Assembly (NCBI GenBank): GCA_965207125.1
Contig: OZ242263.1
Span: 1,860,001 to 1,924,000, forward strand
Length of the DNA: 64,000 nt
Source of the DNA: G965207125 sp965207125
Lineage (GTDB): Bacteria > Pseudomonadota > Alphaproteobacteria > Puniceispirillales > UBA1172
Direction: 5' to 3'
Part shown: positions 11,801 to 18,709 of the stretch, piece after piece
How the letters are laid out: each line of letters opens with the position of its first letter
Numbering within the stretch: position 1 is the stretch's first letter
Program-made: the position numbers and the translations under genes
The notes under the pieces: model-generated
Databases searched by the model: none
What the model saw: the letters and a program-made list of their open reading frames with translations, nothing else
Told to the model about the DNA's origin: nothing

Positions 11801-13116
11801 GCTATGATATTATCTATGGCGAAGACGGTCATGATGTCCTTTATGGCGGTGATCATAATGATCGTATTAGCGGCGGCGATGGCAATGATGTACTCTCTGG
11901 TGGGGCGGGAATTGATGTCCTAGTTGGCGGTTTTGGCAATGATATATTCGTTCTTGATTATTCGGGTGAGAACTGGGTGCGTGATTTCAATGGGCGTGGT
12001 GGAAACGATCAAATTCGTGTCTCTACTCCGCTGGGAACGCAGACAACCCTTGGGGAATTAAAGACCGCAGCGAGCATCCGCTGGACTAATGACAGTGATG
12101 CGGGCGAGACGCCGAGCCGGTCTGGTAACACAAATGACCCGGCGGTCTATGACACCATCATTTATGATACGCGCGGTACAGAAGCGACTGATGATGACGT
12201 GGTTCTCATGGTGCTGGAAGATTACACTCGGGAACTGACCATAGCGGATTTTGATGTGCAGAGTGGCGGCCCTATTAGGGGGCCTGTGGTCGAGCCAGTT
12301 GATACTCCGCCGGTAATCAGTGGCGCTCATGCGGGGGCGGTGTCTGAAGATGATGTGCGTTCCGCCTCAGGGGCCCTCGTTGTTACCGACGCTGATCCTT
12401 CGGATGTCTTGCCGAGCATCGCCCTTGTTGGCGATGGTGCTGGTACCTATGGCACGATGACTTTTGATGCGGCGAGTGGGGAGTGGGTTTACACGCTGGA
12501 TAACAGTCGCCCTGAGACGCAAGCCTTGAAGGCTGGGCAGGACGTCGTTGAGACTTTCATCTTCGCCGCGGATGGTGCGGATGACTTTGTTGTGACCATC
12601 ACGATTAGTGGGGCGAATGATGCCCCTGTGGTTGACACGCCAATAGATGTTCAAAATGGGCAGGTGGGCCAAGCGATCACGGCGATTGATCTAAGTGGTC
12701 TGTTCTCTGATCCTGATGGTGATGACTTCACCGTGAAAGTGGGACTAGCTGATGGCCGGGAGTTAAGTGCGATTGGTCTTTCTTATGACTCTGACGCTAA
12801 TGAAATCACTGGTACGCCGACGGACGCTGGTTCTTACAAGATTGAGATCACAGCGAATGATGGCAATGCGAGCACTGTTGTAGTCTTGGGTCTTGTGGTT
12901 GCGGCCGCTGTTGATACTCCGCCGGTAATCAGTGGCGCTCATGCGGGGGCGGTGTCTGAAGATGATGTGAGTTCCGCCTCAGGGGCCCTCATTGTTACCG
13001 ACGCTGATCCTTCGGATGTCTTACCGAGCATCGCCCTTGTTGGCGATGGTGCTGGTACCTATGGCACGATGACTTTTGATGCGGCGAGTGGGGACATGGG
13101 TTTACACGCTGGATAA
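5806..13116 (+). CDS. G2 N-terminal portion: RTX/VCBS giant protein, interrupted by frameshift
   Basis: Starts MENLKVIRYFTPSG, the family N-terminal domain (residues ~1-165), which ends near the FQHLGD motif and LATYE. Then follow RTX block 1 (nt 6343-6850) with a ~105-residue cap (WVLDFGDGGDRIRV ... TIIYDTRGTET), RTX block 2 (7264-7857) with a cap, five VCBS (GAVSEDD...YGTMTFDAASG) plus He_PIG (IDLSGLF...ITGTPTEAG) pairs (8200-11320), RTX block 3 (11329-11949) with a cap, and more VCBS/He_PIG. RTX nonapeptides (GGxGxDxLY) bind calcium in known T1SS proteins. I noticed one cysteine (codon 6706-6708). The frame ends at 13116 only because of one extra G in the G run at 13090-13093; the homologous sequence continues in the next frame. 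With both insertions in this gene removed, the complete protein would be 3,205 aa. As it stands, this product lacks the C-terminal RTX block and the presumed secretion signal. Confidence 0.85.
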   Translation: MENLKVIRYFTPSGDEFDPGWYETDTEGVRVGGALDVDREAPYSGRHRLVIDGDAPGIDTWPISGGGYGDEFFITSTANSVTISGVGEPSVIIFDADVIILSVESREVSLTPLEPPLVQYIVTLSSGNTVTILNPDQVSFQHLGDSAQIDLISAQEFLATYETEVPPAVPPAVPPSIVFIGDDRGNTFYGGEEDSAADGNDRLYGREGNDALFGGEGDDRIHGDGGNDMLYGDGGSDRIYGGSGHDRVIGDAGDDFLYGGAHSDYLNGGLDSDHLYGGLGDDILYGGDGNYSDYIYGGYGCDNLSGGGGNDYLNGGADHDHLSGGGGADYLDGGDGAGIDVLIGGSGDDIFVLRHTGENWVLDFGDGGDRIRVNTPLGTETTLEALKAAANIRWSIGTGTGNGDGTGLGIGRDATSRWYGNVDTIIYDTRGTETTDDDVILMVLVGYTQELTMADFDVSSGGYEPPSSSILYPGLNYVNRSGNPTVIGGNDHDDLYGGDDHDEIRGGEGTDELYGGDGDDHLYGDEGDDRLYGDGDNDTLYGGDGKDYLDGGEGGDVLYGGEGNDTLYGGDGADRLYGDDDNDILSGDDGDDELYGGDGRDWLHGGDGDDDLFGGNGRDYLEGGMGDDRLYGGFDIDHLSGGEDDDELYGGGENDHLYGGSGNDLFYGGTGVNILHGGEGNDIFVLQFQGENWVLDFGNGGDRIRVTTEEGTETTLGELKASANIRWTNDSDVGPTYRWYGHSNNPTIKDTVIYDTKGTETTNDDTILMVLEDYAHELTMAQFEVYGGEIPKKVPAPPVVDNAPVIGGDREGAVVENDEDPVTGVITVTDADPSDTLPIIELVGDGVGLYGTMTFDAASGEWSYTLDDAKSQSLGAGQKEVETFTFSAKGADDFVVTITVTGVNHDPELGIMVQTQNGTVGQAITAIDLSDLFTDPDGDILTLRLTLGSGRELSTIGLSYDPDTKMITGTPTQSGTHVIGVVAEDGNNGSTPLAVHFRIVVAAAGDNSPAVDHAPVISGASVGAVSEDDVNSATGVLVVTDADPLDALPAIGLVGGGVGLYGTMTFDAASGTWTYTLDDTKAQALKAGQDVVETFTFSAKGADDFVVTITVSGANDAPVVDTPIDTQDGTVGQAITAIDLSGLFSDPDGDDFTLKVGLADGRELSAIGLSYDPGTKMITGTPTEAGPHKIEITANDGDASTVVVLGLVVANPANNPPVISGDNVGAVSEDDVNSATGVLVVTDADPSDALPTIGLVGGGVGAYGTMTFDAASGTWTYTLDNTKTQALKAGQEVVETFIFSAAGADGFAVLITVSGANDAPVVDTPIDTQDGTVGQAITAIDLSGLFSDPDGDDFTLKVGLADGRELSAIGLSYDPGTKMITGTPTEAGSHKIEITANDGDASTVVVLGLVVANPVNNPPVVIDDNPPVISGDNVGAVSEDDEDSITGVLVVTDADPSDALPSIGLVGDGVGTYGTMTFDAASGEWVYTLDNTKTQALKAGQEVVETFIFSAEGADDFAVLVTVSGVNDAPVVDTLVEDQTSYVGQEITPVDLSNLFSDPDGDRLILVVRVADGRELSDIGLSYDPETKMITGILTEVGAYRLVVTVYEVFDDLESVDNPATIDNPPDVDTPPVISGDNVGAVSEDDVSSASGALVVTDADPSDVLPSIALVGDGAGLYGTMTFDAASGTWAYTLDNSRAETQALKAGQDVVETFTFAAAGADNFVVTITVSGANDAPVVDTPIDVQNGQVGKAITAIDLSGLFSDPDGDALTLTITAVHEDGSSSTLENIGLSYDTVTKTITGTPLALGTYTIRVTAFDPEGAQSAVSTFTIEVVAFRSELDGGEGSDLLYGSEGDDVIHGWGGDDRISGRGGDDELYGDEGNDVLFGDYGADRLYGGDGEDTLYGVFGDDYLSGGAGDDSLYGGDGEDYIYGDAGDDYLKGGADADNLYGGDGDDYIYGGGGDDYVKGDDGDDHIYGEGGSEYMKGGDGNDYMSGGSGYDIIYGEDGHDVLYGGDHNDRISGGDGNDVLSGGAGIDVLVGGFGNDIFVLDYSGENWVRDFNGRGGNDQIRVSTPLGTQTTLGELKTAASIRWTNDSDAGETPSRSGNTNDPAVYDTIIYDTRGTEATDDDVVLMVLEDYTRELTIADFDVQSGGPIRGPVVEPVDTPPVISGAHAGAVSEDDVRSASGALVVTDADPSDVLPSIALVGDGAGTYGTMTFDAASGEWVYTLDNSRPETQALKAGQDVVETFIFAADGADDFVVTITISGANDAPVVDTPIDVQNGQVGQAITAIDLSGLFSDPDGDDFTVKVGLADGRELSAIGLSYDSDANEITGTPTDAGSYKIEITANDGNASTVVVLGLVVAAAVDTPPVISGAHAGAVSEDDVSSASGALIVTDADPSDVLPSIALVGDGAGTYGTMTFDAASGDMGLHAG
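6343..6850 (+). repeat. RTX nonapeptide block 1 of G2
   Basis: Near-continuous 27-base units encode GGxGxDxLYG-type nonapeptides, about 18-19 units. Known RTX repeats fold into calcium-bound parallel beta-rolls outside the cell. The block ends in GGSGDDIFVL and runs straight into the first cap module. Confidence 0.85.
7264..7857 (+). repeat. RTX nonapeptide block 2 of G2
   Basis: About 21 GGxGxDxLYG-type units in 27-base periodicity, ending GGEGNDIFVL before the second cap module. It is separated from block 1 only by the first cap module and a short Pro/Ser-rich linker. Confidence 0.85.
11329..11949 (+). repeat. RTX nonapeptide block 3 of G2
   Basis: About 22 RTX units, starting at LDGGEGSDLLYG and ending GGFGNDIFVL, followed by the third cap module. 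Several units carry YIYGDAGDDYLKGGAD-type variants, so this block is less uniform than block 4. Confidence 0.85.
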
Positions 13117-13609
13117 CAGTCGCCCTGAGACGCAAGCCTTGAAGGCTGGGCAGGACGTCGTTGAGACTTTCACCTTCGCCGCGGATGGTGCGGATAACTT
13201 TGTTGTGACCATCACGATTAGTGGGGCGAATGATGCCCCTGTGGTTGACACGCCAATAGATGTTCAAAATGGGCAGGTAGGTAAGGCGATCACGGCGATT
13301 GATCTAAGTGGTCTGTTCTCTGATCCTGATGGTGATGACTTAATCTTGAAGGTGGTACTGGATGATGGCCGGGAATTGAGCGATATTGGCCTTTCTTACG
13401 ACCCTAGAGCTAATGAAATCACTGGCACGCCAACAGACGCAGGTTCTTACAAGATTGAGATTACAGCGAATGATGGCAATGCGAGCACTGTTGTAGTCTT
13501 GGGGGTTGTGGTTGCGGCTGCTGCTGATACTCCGCCTGTTACTTATACTCCGCTCAATATTGATAATCCACCTGGTCCGCCTGTTGTTTATACTCCACTC
13601 AGATGTTGA
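13094..13609 (+). CDS. G2 middle fragment, between two frameshifts
   Basis: Homology to the VCBS/He_PIG pairs resumes at ACA TGG GTT TAC (T-W-V-Y) immediately after the extra G. It runs through a He_PIG domain (IDLSGLFSDPDGDDLI ... EITGTPTDAG) to a proline-rich linker (NIDNPPGPPVVYTPL). It then stops at a TGA (13607-13609), because 'ccactcagatg' has one base more than the equivalent 'ccaccagatg' at about 10680. It is not an independent gene: no start or ribosome-binding site belongs to it, and both ends fall inside domains or linkers of G2. Confidence 0.7.
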   Translation, partial: TWVYTLDNSRPETQALKAGQDVVETFTFAADGADNFVVTITISGANDAPVVDTPIDVQNGQVGKAITAIDLSGLFSDPDGDDLILKVVLDDGRELSDIGLSYDPRANEITGTPTDAGSYKIEITANDGNASTVVVLGVVVAAAADTPPVTYTPLNIDNPPGPPVVYTPLRC

Positions 13610-15425
13610 TACTCCGCCGGTAATTAGTGGCGCTCATGCGGGGGCGGTGTCTGAAGATGATGTGCGTTCCGCCTCAGGAGTACTCGTTGTTACCGACGCG
13701 GACCCCGCGGATATCTTGCCGAGCATCGCCCTTGTTGGCGATGGTGCTGGTACCTATGGCACGATGACTTTTGATGCGGCGAGTGGGGAGTGGGTTTACA
13801 CGCTGGATAACAGTCGCCAGGAGACGCAAGCCTTGAAGGCTGGGCAGGACGTCGTTGAGACTTTCACCTTCGCCGCGGGCGGTGCGGATAACTTTGTTGT
13901 GACCATCACGATTAGTGGGGTGAATGATGCTCCTGTGGTTGACACGCCAATAGATGTTCAAAATGGGCAGGTAGGTAAGGCGATCAAAGCGATTGATCTA
14001 AGTGGTCTGTTCTCTGATCCTGATGGTGATGACTTAATCTTCAAGGTGGTACTGGATGATGGCCGGGAATTGAGCGATATTGGCCTTTCTTACGACCCTA
14101 AAGCCAATGAAATCACTGGAACGCCAACAGACGCTGGTGCTTACAAGATTAAGATCTTGGCGAGTGACGGCAATGCGAGCGTTGCTTCGATATTGGGTCT
14201 TGTGGTTGCGGCCGCTGTTGATACCCCATTAGTAATCGGTGATGAGGGTGATGATGGTCTCTATGGTGGAGAGGGTAGCAACCGTCTTTACGGTGGTGAG
14301 GGCTTGGATAATCTCTACGGCGGGGGTGGTGATGATCGTCTTTCCGGTGGTGAGGGCTCGGATCATCTTCAGGGTGGCAATGGCAATGACCGTCTTTCCG
14401 GCGGTGAGGGCAAAGATCGTCTTTACGGCGGCAATGACAATGATCGTCTTTACGGCGGTGAGGGCAAAGATCGTCTTTACGGTGATGAGGGTGATGACCT
14501 TCTCTATGGCGGGAATGACAATGATCGTCTTTACGGCGGTGAGGGTGATGATATTCTCTATGGTGATGAGGGCAAAGATCGTCTTTACGGCGAGGAAGGT
14601 GATGATCTTCTCTATGGCGGTGGTGACCATGATTTCCTTTATGGTGATGAGGGCGATGATCGTCTTTACGGCGGTGAGGGTGATGATATTCTCTATGGTA
14701 GAGGCGATGATGATCGTCTTTACGGCGGGGAGGGTGATGACCTTCTCTATGCCGGGGGTGACAATGATCGTCTTTACGGCGGTGAGGGTGATGATATTCT
14801 CTATGGTCATGAGGGCAATGATCGTCTTTACGGCGGGGAAAGTGATGATGATCTCTATGGCGGCGGGGGCCATGATCATCTCTATGGTGATGAGGGCAGT
14901 GATATGCTTCGCGGCGGTGAGGGCAAAGATCATCTCTATGGCGGTGATGGCAATGACAATCTTTACGGTGATGGAGATCTTTACGGTGATGGAGATGATG
15001 ATGTTCTCTCCGGTGGTGCTGGTAATGATCATCTTTATGGCGGTGGGGGTTCTGATGTTCTCACTGGCGGCAGTGGAATAGATATTCTCTCTGGCGGCCT
15101 TGGAGATGACATATTCGTTCTTGAGGGTTCGGGTCGGGACTGGGTGGTTGATTTCGGTGATGGAAATGACCGCATTCGTGTTAATACTCCGCAAGGGGAA
15201 GAAACCACCCTTGAGGCCTTAAAGGCTGCGGCTAATATCCGCTGGACCAATGATAGTGATGCTGGCTCGAACCCAAGTGAGTCTGGCAACACGAACGACC
15301 AAGCGGTCAATGACACCATCATTTATGATACCCAAGGCACAGAACGTCTTGATGATGACTTAATCATCATGGTTCTGGAAGATTACACACAGGATTTGGA
15401 CATAACGCAGTTTGATGTGGTGTAA
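13600..15425 (+). CDS. G2 C-terminal portion: VCBS/He_PIG pair, RTX block 4 and terminal cap
   Basis: From about 13600 the third frame continues the protein: DVDTPPVISGAHAGAVSED (VCBS), a He_PIG domain, the longest RTX block (14239-15117) and the fourth copy of the cap module. The cap ends the protein at FDVV (TAA 15423-15425). The last ~105 residues (DWVVDFGDGNDRIRV ... LIIMVLEDYTQ) should hold the T1SS signal, by analogy with RTX proteins. In-frame upstream starts are possible (open from about 13506), but the homology shows this is the 3' end of G2. Removing one base at each of the two frameshifts makes 5806-15425 exactly divisible by three (9,618 bases). Confidence 0.8.
14239..15117 (+). 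repeat. RTX nonapeptide block 4 of G2 (longest)
   Basis: Roughly 32 highly regular GGEGDDRLYG-type units. DNA copies such as 'gatcgtctttacggcgg' recur nearly unchanged, so the block is young or recently homogenised. The long open frames on the opposite strand here are by-products of the 27-base codon periodicity. Confidence 0.9.
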
Positions 15426-15744
15426 TAGTCCGCCTCTGCTGGCCAGTTTTAGTTTTGAGGATTTCAGTCTGATGCGGGTTGACCCGCTCATGGGTATTAT
15501 CGTTGCCATTTTAACGGATAATGGCCTCTTCACTCGCAAGTCCATTGTTGGTCGGTCATAGACATCAAATGTGCCTCAGGGCCATCCTTAGGGTCTGTCG
15601 TGACGCTTTCTCCATTATGGTGCTCAAGGAAAGATTGATTGTCGTCAGGGCAAGCACGGCAATGGTGCGAGTCTCATCTGACCTCCGCCCATCGTTCTTT
15701 GCGTCGCTCGGACGCGGTTAATGGCGGGACAGGCGGTTTACTGG
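15426..15744. other. Intergenic region between G2 and lptA (convergent)
   Basis: This 319-base gap separates the converging 3' ends of G2 and lptA. Short frames are open on both strands (for example 15521-15721 plus), but none has a ribosome-binding site or recognisable protein. 'ggttagttaacc' near 15743 is a short inverted repeat without a T-run, so I do not call a terminator. Confidence 0.5.
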
Positions 15745-16491
15745 TTAGTTAACCGTCTTAAGGGTAAAACTTCCGGTGACGCGACTTGATCCTGAGTTTG
15801 AGGTAATGACGCTTGAGCCGGTGACGGTGTTGATCACGGCGTGGTCGCCGGTAAGAGTGTTCGTGTCGTCAACAATATGGATATTGCCGGTCAGGGTGAG
15901 GGAGTTTTCCGCTGCGAGATAATAGGCGTTATCGGCGGTTGTTTCGCGGATAACCTCTCCTTTGGGTGAGATAAAGCGGCTATGGCCTTCGATCACGATA
16001 TCGATGATGGCGGTCTCATCGGTATTGAGTTGGACCGCGATGTAATCACCAAAAACCTGCCGTCCGTTGGTCATGACCAGCGAGACATTATCACTGGCGG
16101 TTATAAGCCGTTTGTCGCGTTTATAGATAATAGCCCCTTTTGCTTTAAGAGTTCCATTAGCGTGAATAATGGTGGGGGTATTTCCTTCACCCTTAACGTG
16201 GGTGATGATATTATTGCTGCCTTGAGCGTCATCGGTTTCGATGTAATGGGCCTCTATTCTATCTGCGCGTATCACAAAATTTGGAGTTGTGACCACAGCG
16301 TTGCCTTGAGCGATGTAGTGTTGCTGGGCGCGCAACCATTCGAGACTTTCACTGGCTTCGACAATGATTGTGCTCTCCCCCGCTCGCGCCTCCGAGGCTG
16401 TCCCTGGGTCTATTATAAAGAGCTTTGCTATAAAGAGCCCTGCTATAACGAGGATATTAAGGGTGGTGCGTTGCGGTTTGAGGAAAGACAT
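15745..16491 (-). CDS. lptA: LptA-like periplasmic LPS-transport protein (OstA-like)
   Basis: 248 aa. An N-terminal hydrophobic segment (residues ~10-28, NILVIAGLFIAKLFII) is followed by a small-residue stretch (ASEARA/GES), consistent with export to the periplasm. The body is beta-rich and shows OstA-like features: 'EWLRAQQHYIAQGNAVV' near the N-terminus, 'IRADRIEAHYIE', then 'GHSRFISPKGEVIRE' and 'LTGDHAVIN'. LptA family proteins form the periplasmic bridge carrying lipopolysaccharide from the LptB2FGC complex to LptDE. Its ATG shares one base with the lptC stop (TAATG), so the two are probably translationally coupled. The usual alphaproteobacterial neighbour lptB does not follow; the next feature downstream is the convergent end of G2. 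Confidence 0.85.
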   Translation of the reverse strand: MSFLKPQRTTLNILVIAGLFIAKLFIIDPGTASEARAGESTIIVEASESLEWLRAQQHYIAQGNAVVTTPNFVIRADRIEAHYIETDDAQGSNNIITHVKGEGNTPTIIHANGTLKAKGAIIYKRDKRLITASDNVSLVMTNGRQVFGDYIAVQLNTDETAIIDIVIEGHSRFISPKGEVIRETTADNAYYLAAENSLTLTGNIHIVDDTNTLTGDHAVINTVTGSSVITSNSGSSRVTGSFTLKTVN

Positions 16492-17165
16492 TATTCGACA
16501 TCATTTAGGGTGACTGCGGTTTTACCAGTGAATATGATGTGTTGACCCTGATCATGAATGGTCATGCCTTCGGCGCGAATGGTGCCGCCTCTGGCATAGC
16601 CGCGTACATTGGTATTGCCGGTGACATCGCCCGTGGCGAGATCTGCGGTGAGGGCTGCGGTATGCAAGGTATAGCCGATATCCGGCCGGACAATAACCAC
16701 GCGCCCATTAAGAACGATGGTTTGTGTTTCGATGGAATATTCGGCGTGATTTGATCTGATGGTCATGGTCTCGCCTTCGGAGGTATTAATGCGGGTTCGA
16801 GGTGAGGTCAGGTGGATGATGGTGCTATCCTCGGGTGCTTCTTGCACCTGGTCGGCAAAAACGATATAGGACGTGCCTTCATCGGTGTATCCTTTGTAGG
16901 TGATGCCTTTGAGTGCGCGATGTGGGAGTAGAACCTGCTCGGCCGTCAGCTGCCCTTGAGGTGTGTCGAGTTGCAGGCTGATATCGCCTGTATTGCCACT
17001 AAGAAGCAACATGAAGACGCCTGCGACCCCGGCGACGCTAGCGATAATCAAGGCACGGCGCAATCGGTTTCCGGCTAAGATAATAGCGGTTTTTCTGATG
17101 CTGTCGCCGGTTTGTTGTCGAGGGGCAAAACTGGGCTTATCTTGGGGTGTTTGTGTGTGGCTCAT
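16491..17165 (-). CDS. lptC: LptC-like inner-membrane LPS export protein
   Basis: 224 aa. A basic cytosolic N-terminus (residues ~1-37) leads into one transmembrane segment (about 38-56, ALIIASVAGVAGVFMLLL) and a periplasmic beta-rich domain, the LptC layout. Motifs such as 'YTDEGTSYIVFADQVQ', 'NTSEGETMTIRSNHAEY' and 'LHTAALTADLATGDV' fit the LptC/YrbK family, in which the periplasmic domain hands LPS to LptA. Length is in the range of alphaproteobacterial homologues. It is followed by lptA with a one-base overlap and preceded by rnd after 92 bases on the same strand, suggesting one operon. The region before the ATG lacks a clear Shine-Dalgarno and contains short ATTC repeats. Confidence 0.85.
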   Translation of the reverse strand: MSHTQTPQDKPSFAPRQQTGDSIRKTAIILAGNRLRRALIIASVAGVAGVFMLLLSGNTGDISLQLDTPQGQLTAEQVLLPHRALKGITYKGYTDEGTSYIVFADQVQEAPEDSTIIHLTSPRTRINTSEGETMTIRSNHAEYSIETQTIVLNGRVVIVRPDIGYTLHTAALTADLATGDVTGNTNVRGYARGGTIRAEGMTIHDQGQHIIFTGKTAVTLNDVE

Positions 17166-17172
17166 GGTGGAT

Positions 17173-17225
17173 ATTCACGGGAGGATATTCATGGGGATAA
17201 TTCGCGGGGGGCATTCACGTGTTCA
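17173..17225. repeat. Four imperfect ATTC(A/G)(C/T)G-type direct repeats upstream of lptC
   Basis: Units start at 17173, 17187, 17200 and 17213, spaced 14, 13 and 13 bases: ATTCACGGGAGG, ATTCATGGGGAT, ATTCGCGGGGGG and ATTCACGTGTTC. They occupy much of the 92-base gap between rnd and lptC. They could be a slipped-strand repeat or a protein-binding array; the sequence does not say which. Confidence 0.45.
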
Positions 17226-17257
17226 TAGAGGCGTTATTCATGATTAATGGGTCATGG

Positions 17258-17884
17258 TTAATGGGCGAAAATATCAGTGTTGCTAAAGCCGCCGAGATCA
17301 AGGGCGACCCGGTGAGGCAGAAAGGCGAAACATGCAGAGGCGAGTTCCATGCGGTTTTCGCGTATGAGAATCTCAACCAATGTATTGCGGATCTGATGAA
17401 GATAGAGCACGTCGCCTGCGGCGTATTGTAGTTGCTGGGGGGTTAAGGTTTCCGCCCCCCAATCTGATGATTGTTGGGCTTTGGATAGTTGCTTTGAGAG
17501 TATTTCGCCGACGAGCTCGCTGAGTCCGTGGCGATCGGTATAAGTGCGCGCAAGTTTTGAGGCGATTTTAGTGCAGAATAGAGCTCCTTTCACCGCTCCG
17601 ATATTCTTCTCGAGGGTTGCGAGATCAAATCGCGCGAAATGAAACAGTTTTTCAATCTGGGGATCATTTAGGATTTTGGCGAGATTAGGCGCGGGTTTTT
17701 GTGGGTGGCTGATTTTGACCAGATGTGCTTTTTCATCTCCACTGGAAATCTGAACGAGGCACAACCTATCCCGCTTGACTTCAAGGCCCATGGTTTCGGT
17801 ATCGATAGCGATGCTTGGGCCTAGATCACAGCCGTCTGGTAGGTCATCGTGATACAGGGTGATGTTGTTTTGATTTTTGCTCAT
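17258..17884 (-). CDS. rnd: Ribonuclease D (single-domain DEDDy 3'-5' exonuclease)
   Basis: 208 aa from the ATG at 17884. The frame also opens at a GTG at 17926, but the extra 14 residues are not typical and homologues begin close to the 'LYHDDLPDG' stretch. All DEDD exonuclease motifs are visible: Exo I AIDTETMG (Asp and Glu), Exo II HFARFDLATL (Asp), and Exo III QYAAGDVLYL (Tyr-x3-Asp, the DEDDy form). The HRDC domains of the long enterobacterial enzyme are absent, as usual for the short alphaproteobacterial form. The family trims 3' ends of tRNA and other structured RNAs. In alphaproteobacteria this gene commonly precedes lptC/lptA, which is the order here on the minus strand. Confidence 0.88.
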   Translation of the reverse strand: MSKNQNNITLYHDDLPDGCDLGPSIAIDTETMGLEVKRDRLCLVQISSGDEKAHLVKISHPQKPAPNLAKILNDPQIEKLFHFARFDLATLEKNIGAVKGALFCTKIASKLARTYTDRHGLSELVGEILSKQLSKAQQSSDWGAETLTPQQLQYAAGDVLYLHQIRNTLVEILIRENRMELASACFAFLPHRVALDLGGFSNTDIFAH

Positions 17885-17926
17885 GTCCGCTAGCATACAC
17901 ATCATCGGTGATGGTATCAATATCAC

Positions 17927-18693
17927 GATCTGATGATAGGTGATAGGGTGTGTTTTGACGTGAAGCCGCAGGGATAGGCGATCAAAATGATTGGGTTAAT
18001 GCCTGATTAATTTTTAAAGGTTTGGATAAGTTCAGGCCGGCTAAATCTGGGGCTTCCAAATCTGGGTCTTTTAGTGAGTTTATGCTAGTTTTCGTTTTCT
18101 AGCGGCGTTTGTTTGAATAGTATCGCCATCGACGACCCTCAGCTTCTGGTCATATTCAACCGAAATGACAGGAACTTCTGTCTGATCGGCTAGGGCCGCG
18201 GTCGCGGCGGGCGAAAATCCGGCAGGTCAATAACAGGCCTATTTCCCGGTAAGCGCAGTTAGCCTTGCCCTTTCTTTTCTGGGGCGGGCCTTAGTCCTCG
18301 CTTGTTATTCCATAGATGGGCTTTTCTATAAAGGAATATATGTATCAAGGGGTTGGGCCTCACGATCGTAGCGAGAGTACTGCTTTGTGTTCGCGTTCTA
18401 GGACATCCTATGGGGGATGCAATCGGGCGCGAAAATTTCTTGATAAACCGGCTCTGGTAGATTACCTGCGACCTCATGTGATTTTTGATAAAACCTTGAC
18501 CTTGATTACGAGGGCTCATGTACTTATTTGTAGTGTCGATGCTGGTGATATTGCCTAATGATTTTTTTTCTGATTTTAACTGATTTTTGTTGCTTTTCAT
18601 AATTTTAATGATAGAGTATGTGGGATTATTCTATAAGGTGAGAATAAATTTCATTTCTCGTTTGTGTTGCTTTAGATGCTGACAGTTTTTCCT
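17927..18693. other. Long intergenic region between rnd and G3 (divergent), no supported gene
   Basis: About 770 bases. Short frames (18316-18558 plus; 18259-18600 minus) have no recognisable product or convincing ribosome-binding site. A minus-strand stretch around 18102-18245 reads as a protein-like fragment ending in 'LRVVDGDTIQTN', with no start and a nearby upstream stop. The last ~130 bases (18560-18690) are AT-rich and presumably carry the G3 promoter; I could not assign a confident -35/-10 pair. Confidence 0.5.
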
Positions 18694-18694
18694 A

Positions 18695-18701
18695 GAAAGG
18701 A
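18695..18701 (+). promoter_or_regulatory. Ribosome binding site GAAAGGA of G3 (fixes start at 18710)
   Basis: GAAAGGA ends 8 bases before the ATG at 18710 (MTDLKILRYF). The in-frame ATG at 18701 overlaps the site and is rejected. Confidence 0.75.
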
Positions 18702-18709
18702 TGATTGCT

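Noticed and set aside
13076..13609. Independent small gene starting at 13076
   Set aside because: Its sequence is the direct continuation of a VCBS domain of G2 after a one-base insertion; the nominal start lies inside that domain.
6343..15117. Tandem short repeats that could suggest a CRISPR array
   Set aside because: The periodicity is 27 bases with coding (GGxGxDxLY) constraint and no unique spacers; no cas genes are present.
14229..15194. Long minus-strand open frame (321 codons) opposite RTX block 4, and similar ones opposite blocks 1-3
   Set aside because: The frame is open only because the 27-base RTX repeat has no stop codons in that antisense phase. The product is a monotonous Ile/Thr/Ala repeat without a start site or homology.
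15521..15721. 66-codon plus-strand ORF in the G2-lptA gap
   Set aside because: No ribosome-binding site or recognisable protein. The opposite strand is also open in places, so coding cannot be distinguished from chance.
18102..18245. Minus-strand fragment reading 'VEYDQKLRVVDGDTIQTN', reminiscent of the start of thermonuclease-like proteins
   Set aside because: Only about 45 residues lie between stops, there is no start or ribosome-binding site, and a single VVDGDT match is too weak.
18316..18558. 80-codon plus-strand ORF (and overlapping minus-strand 113-codon ORF) before G3
   Set aside because: The two overlap on opposite strands; neither has a convincing start region or a familiar motif.
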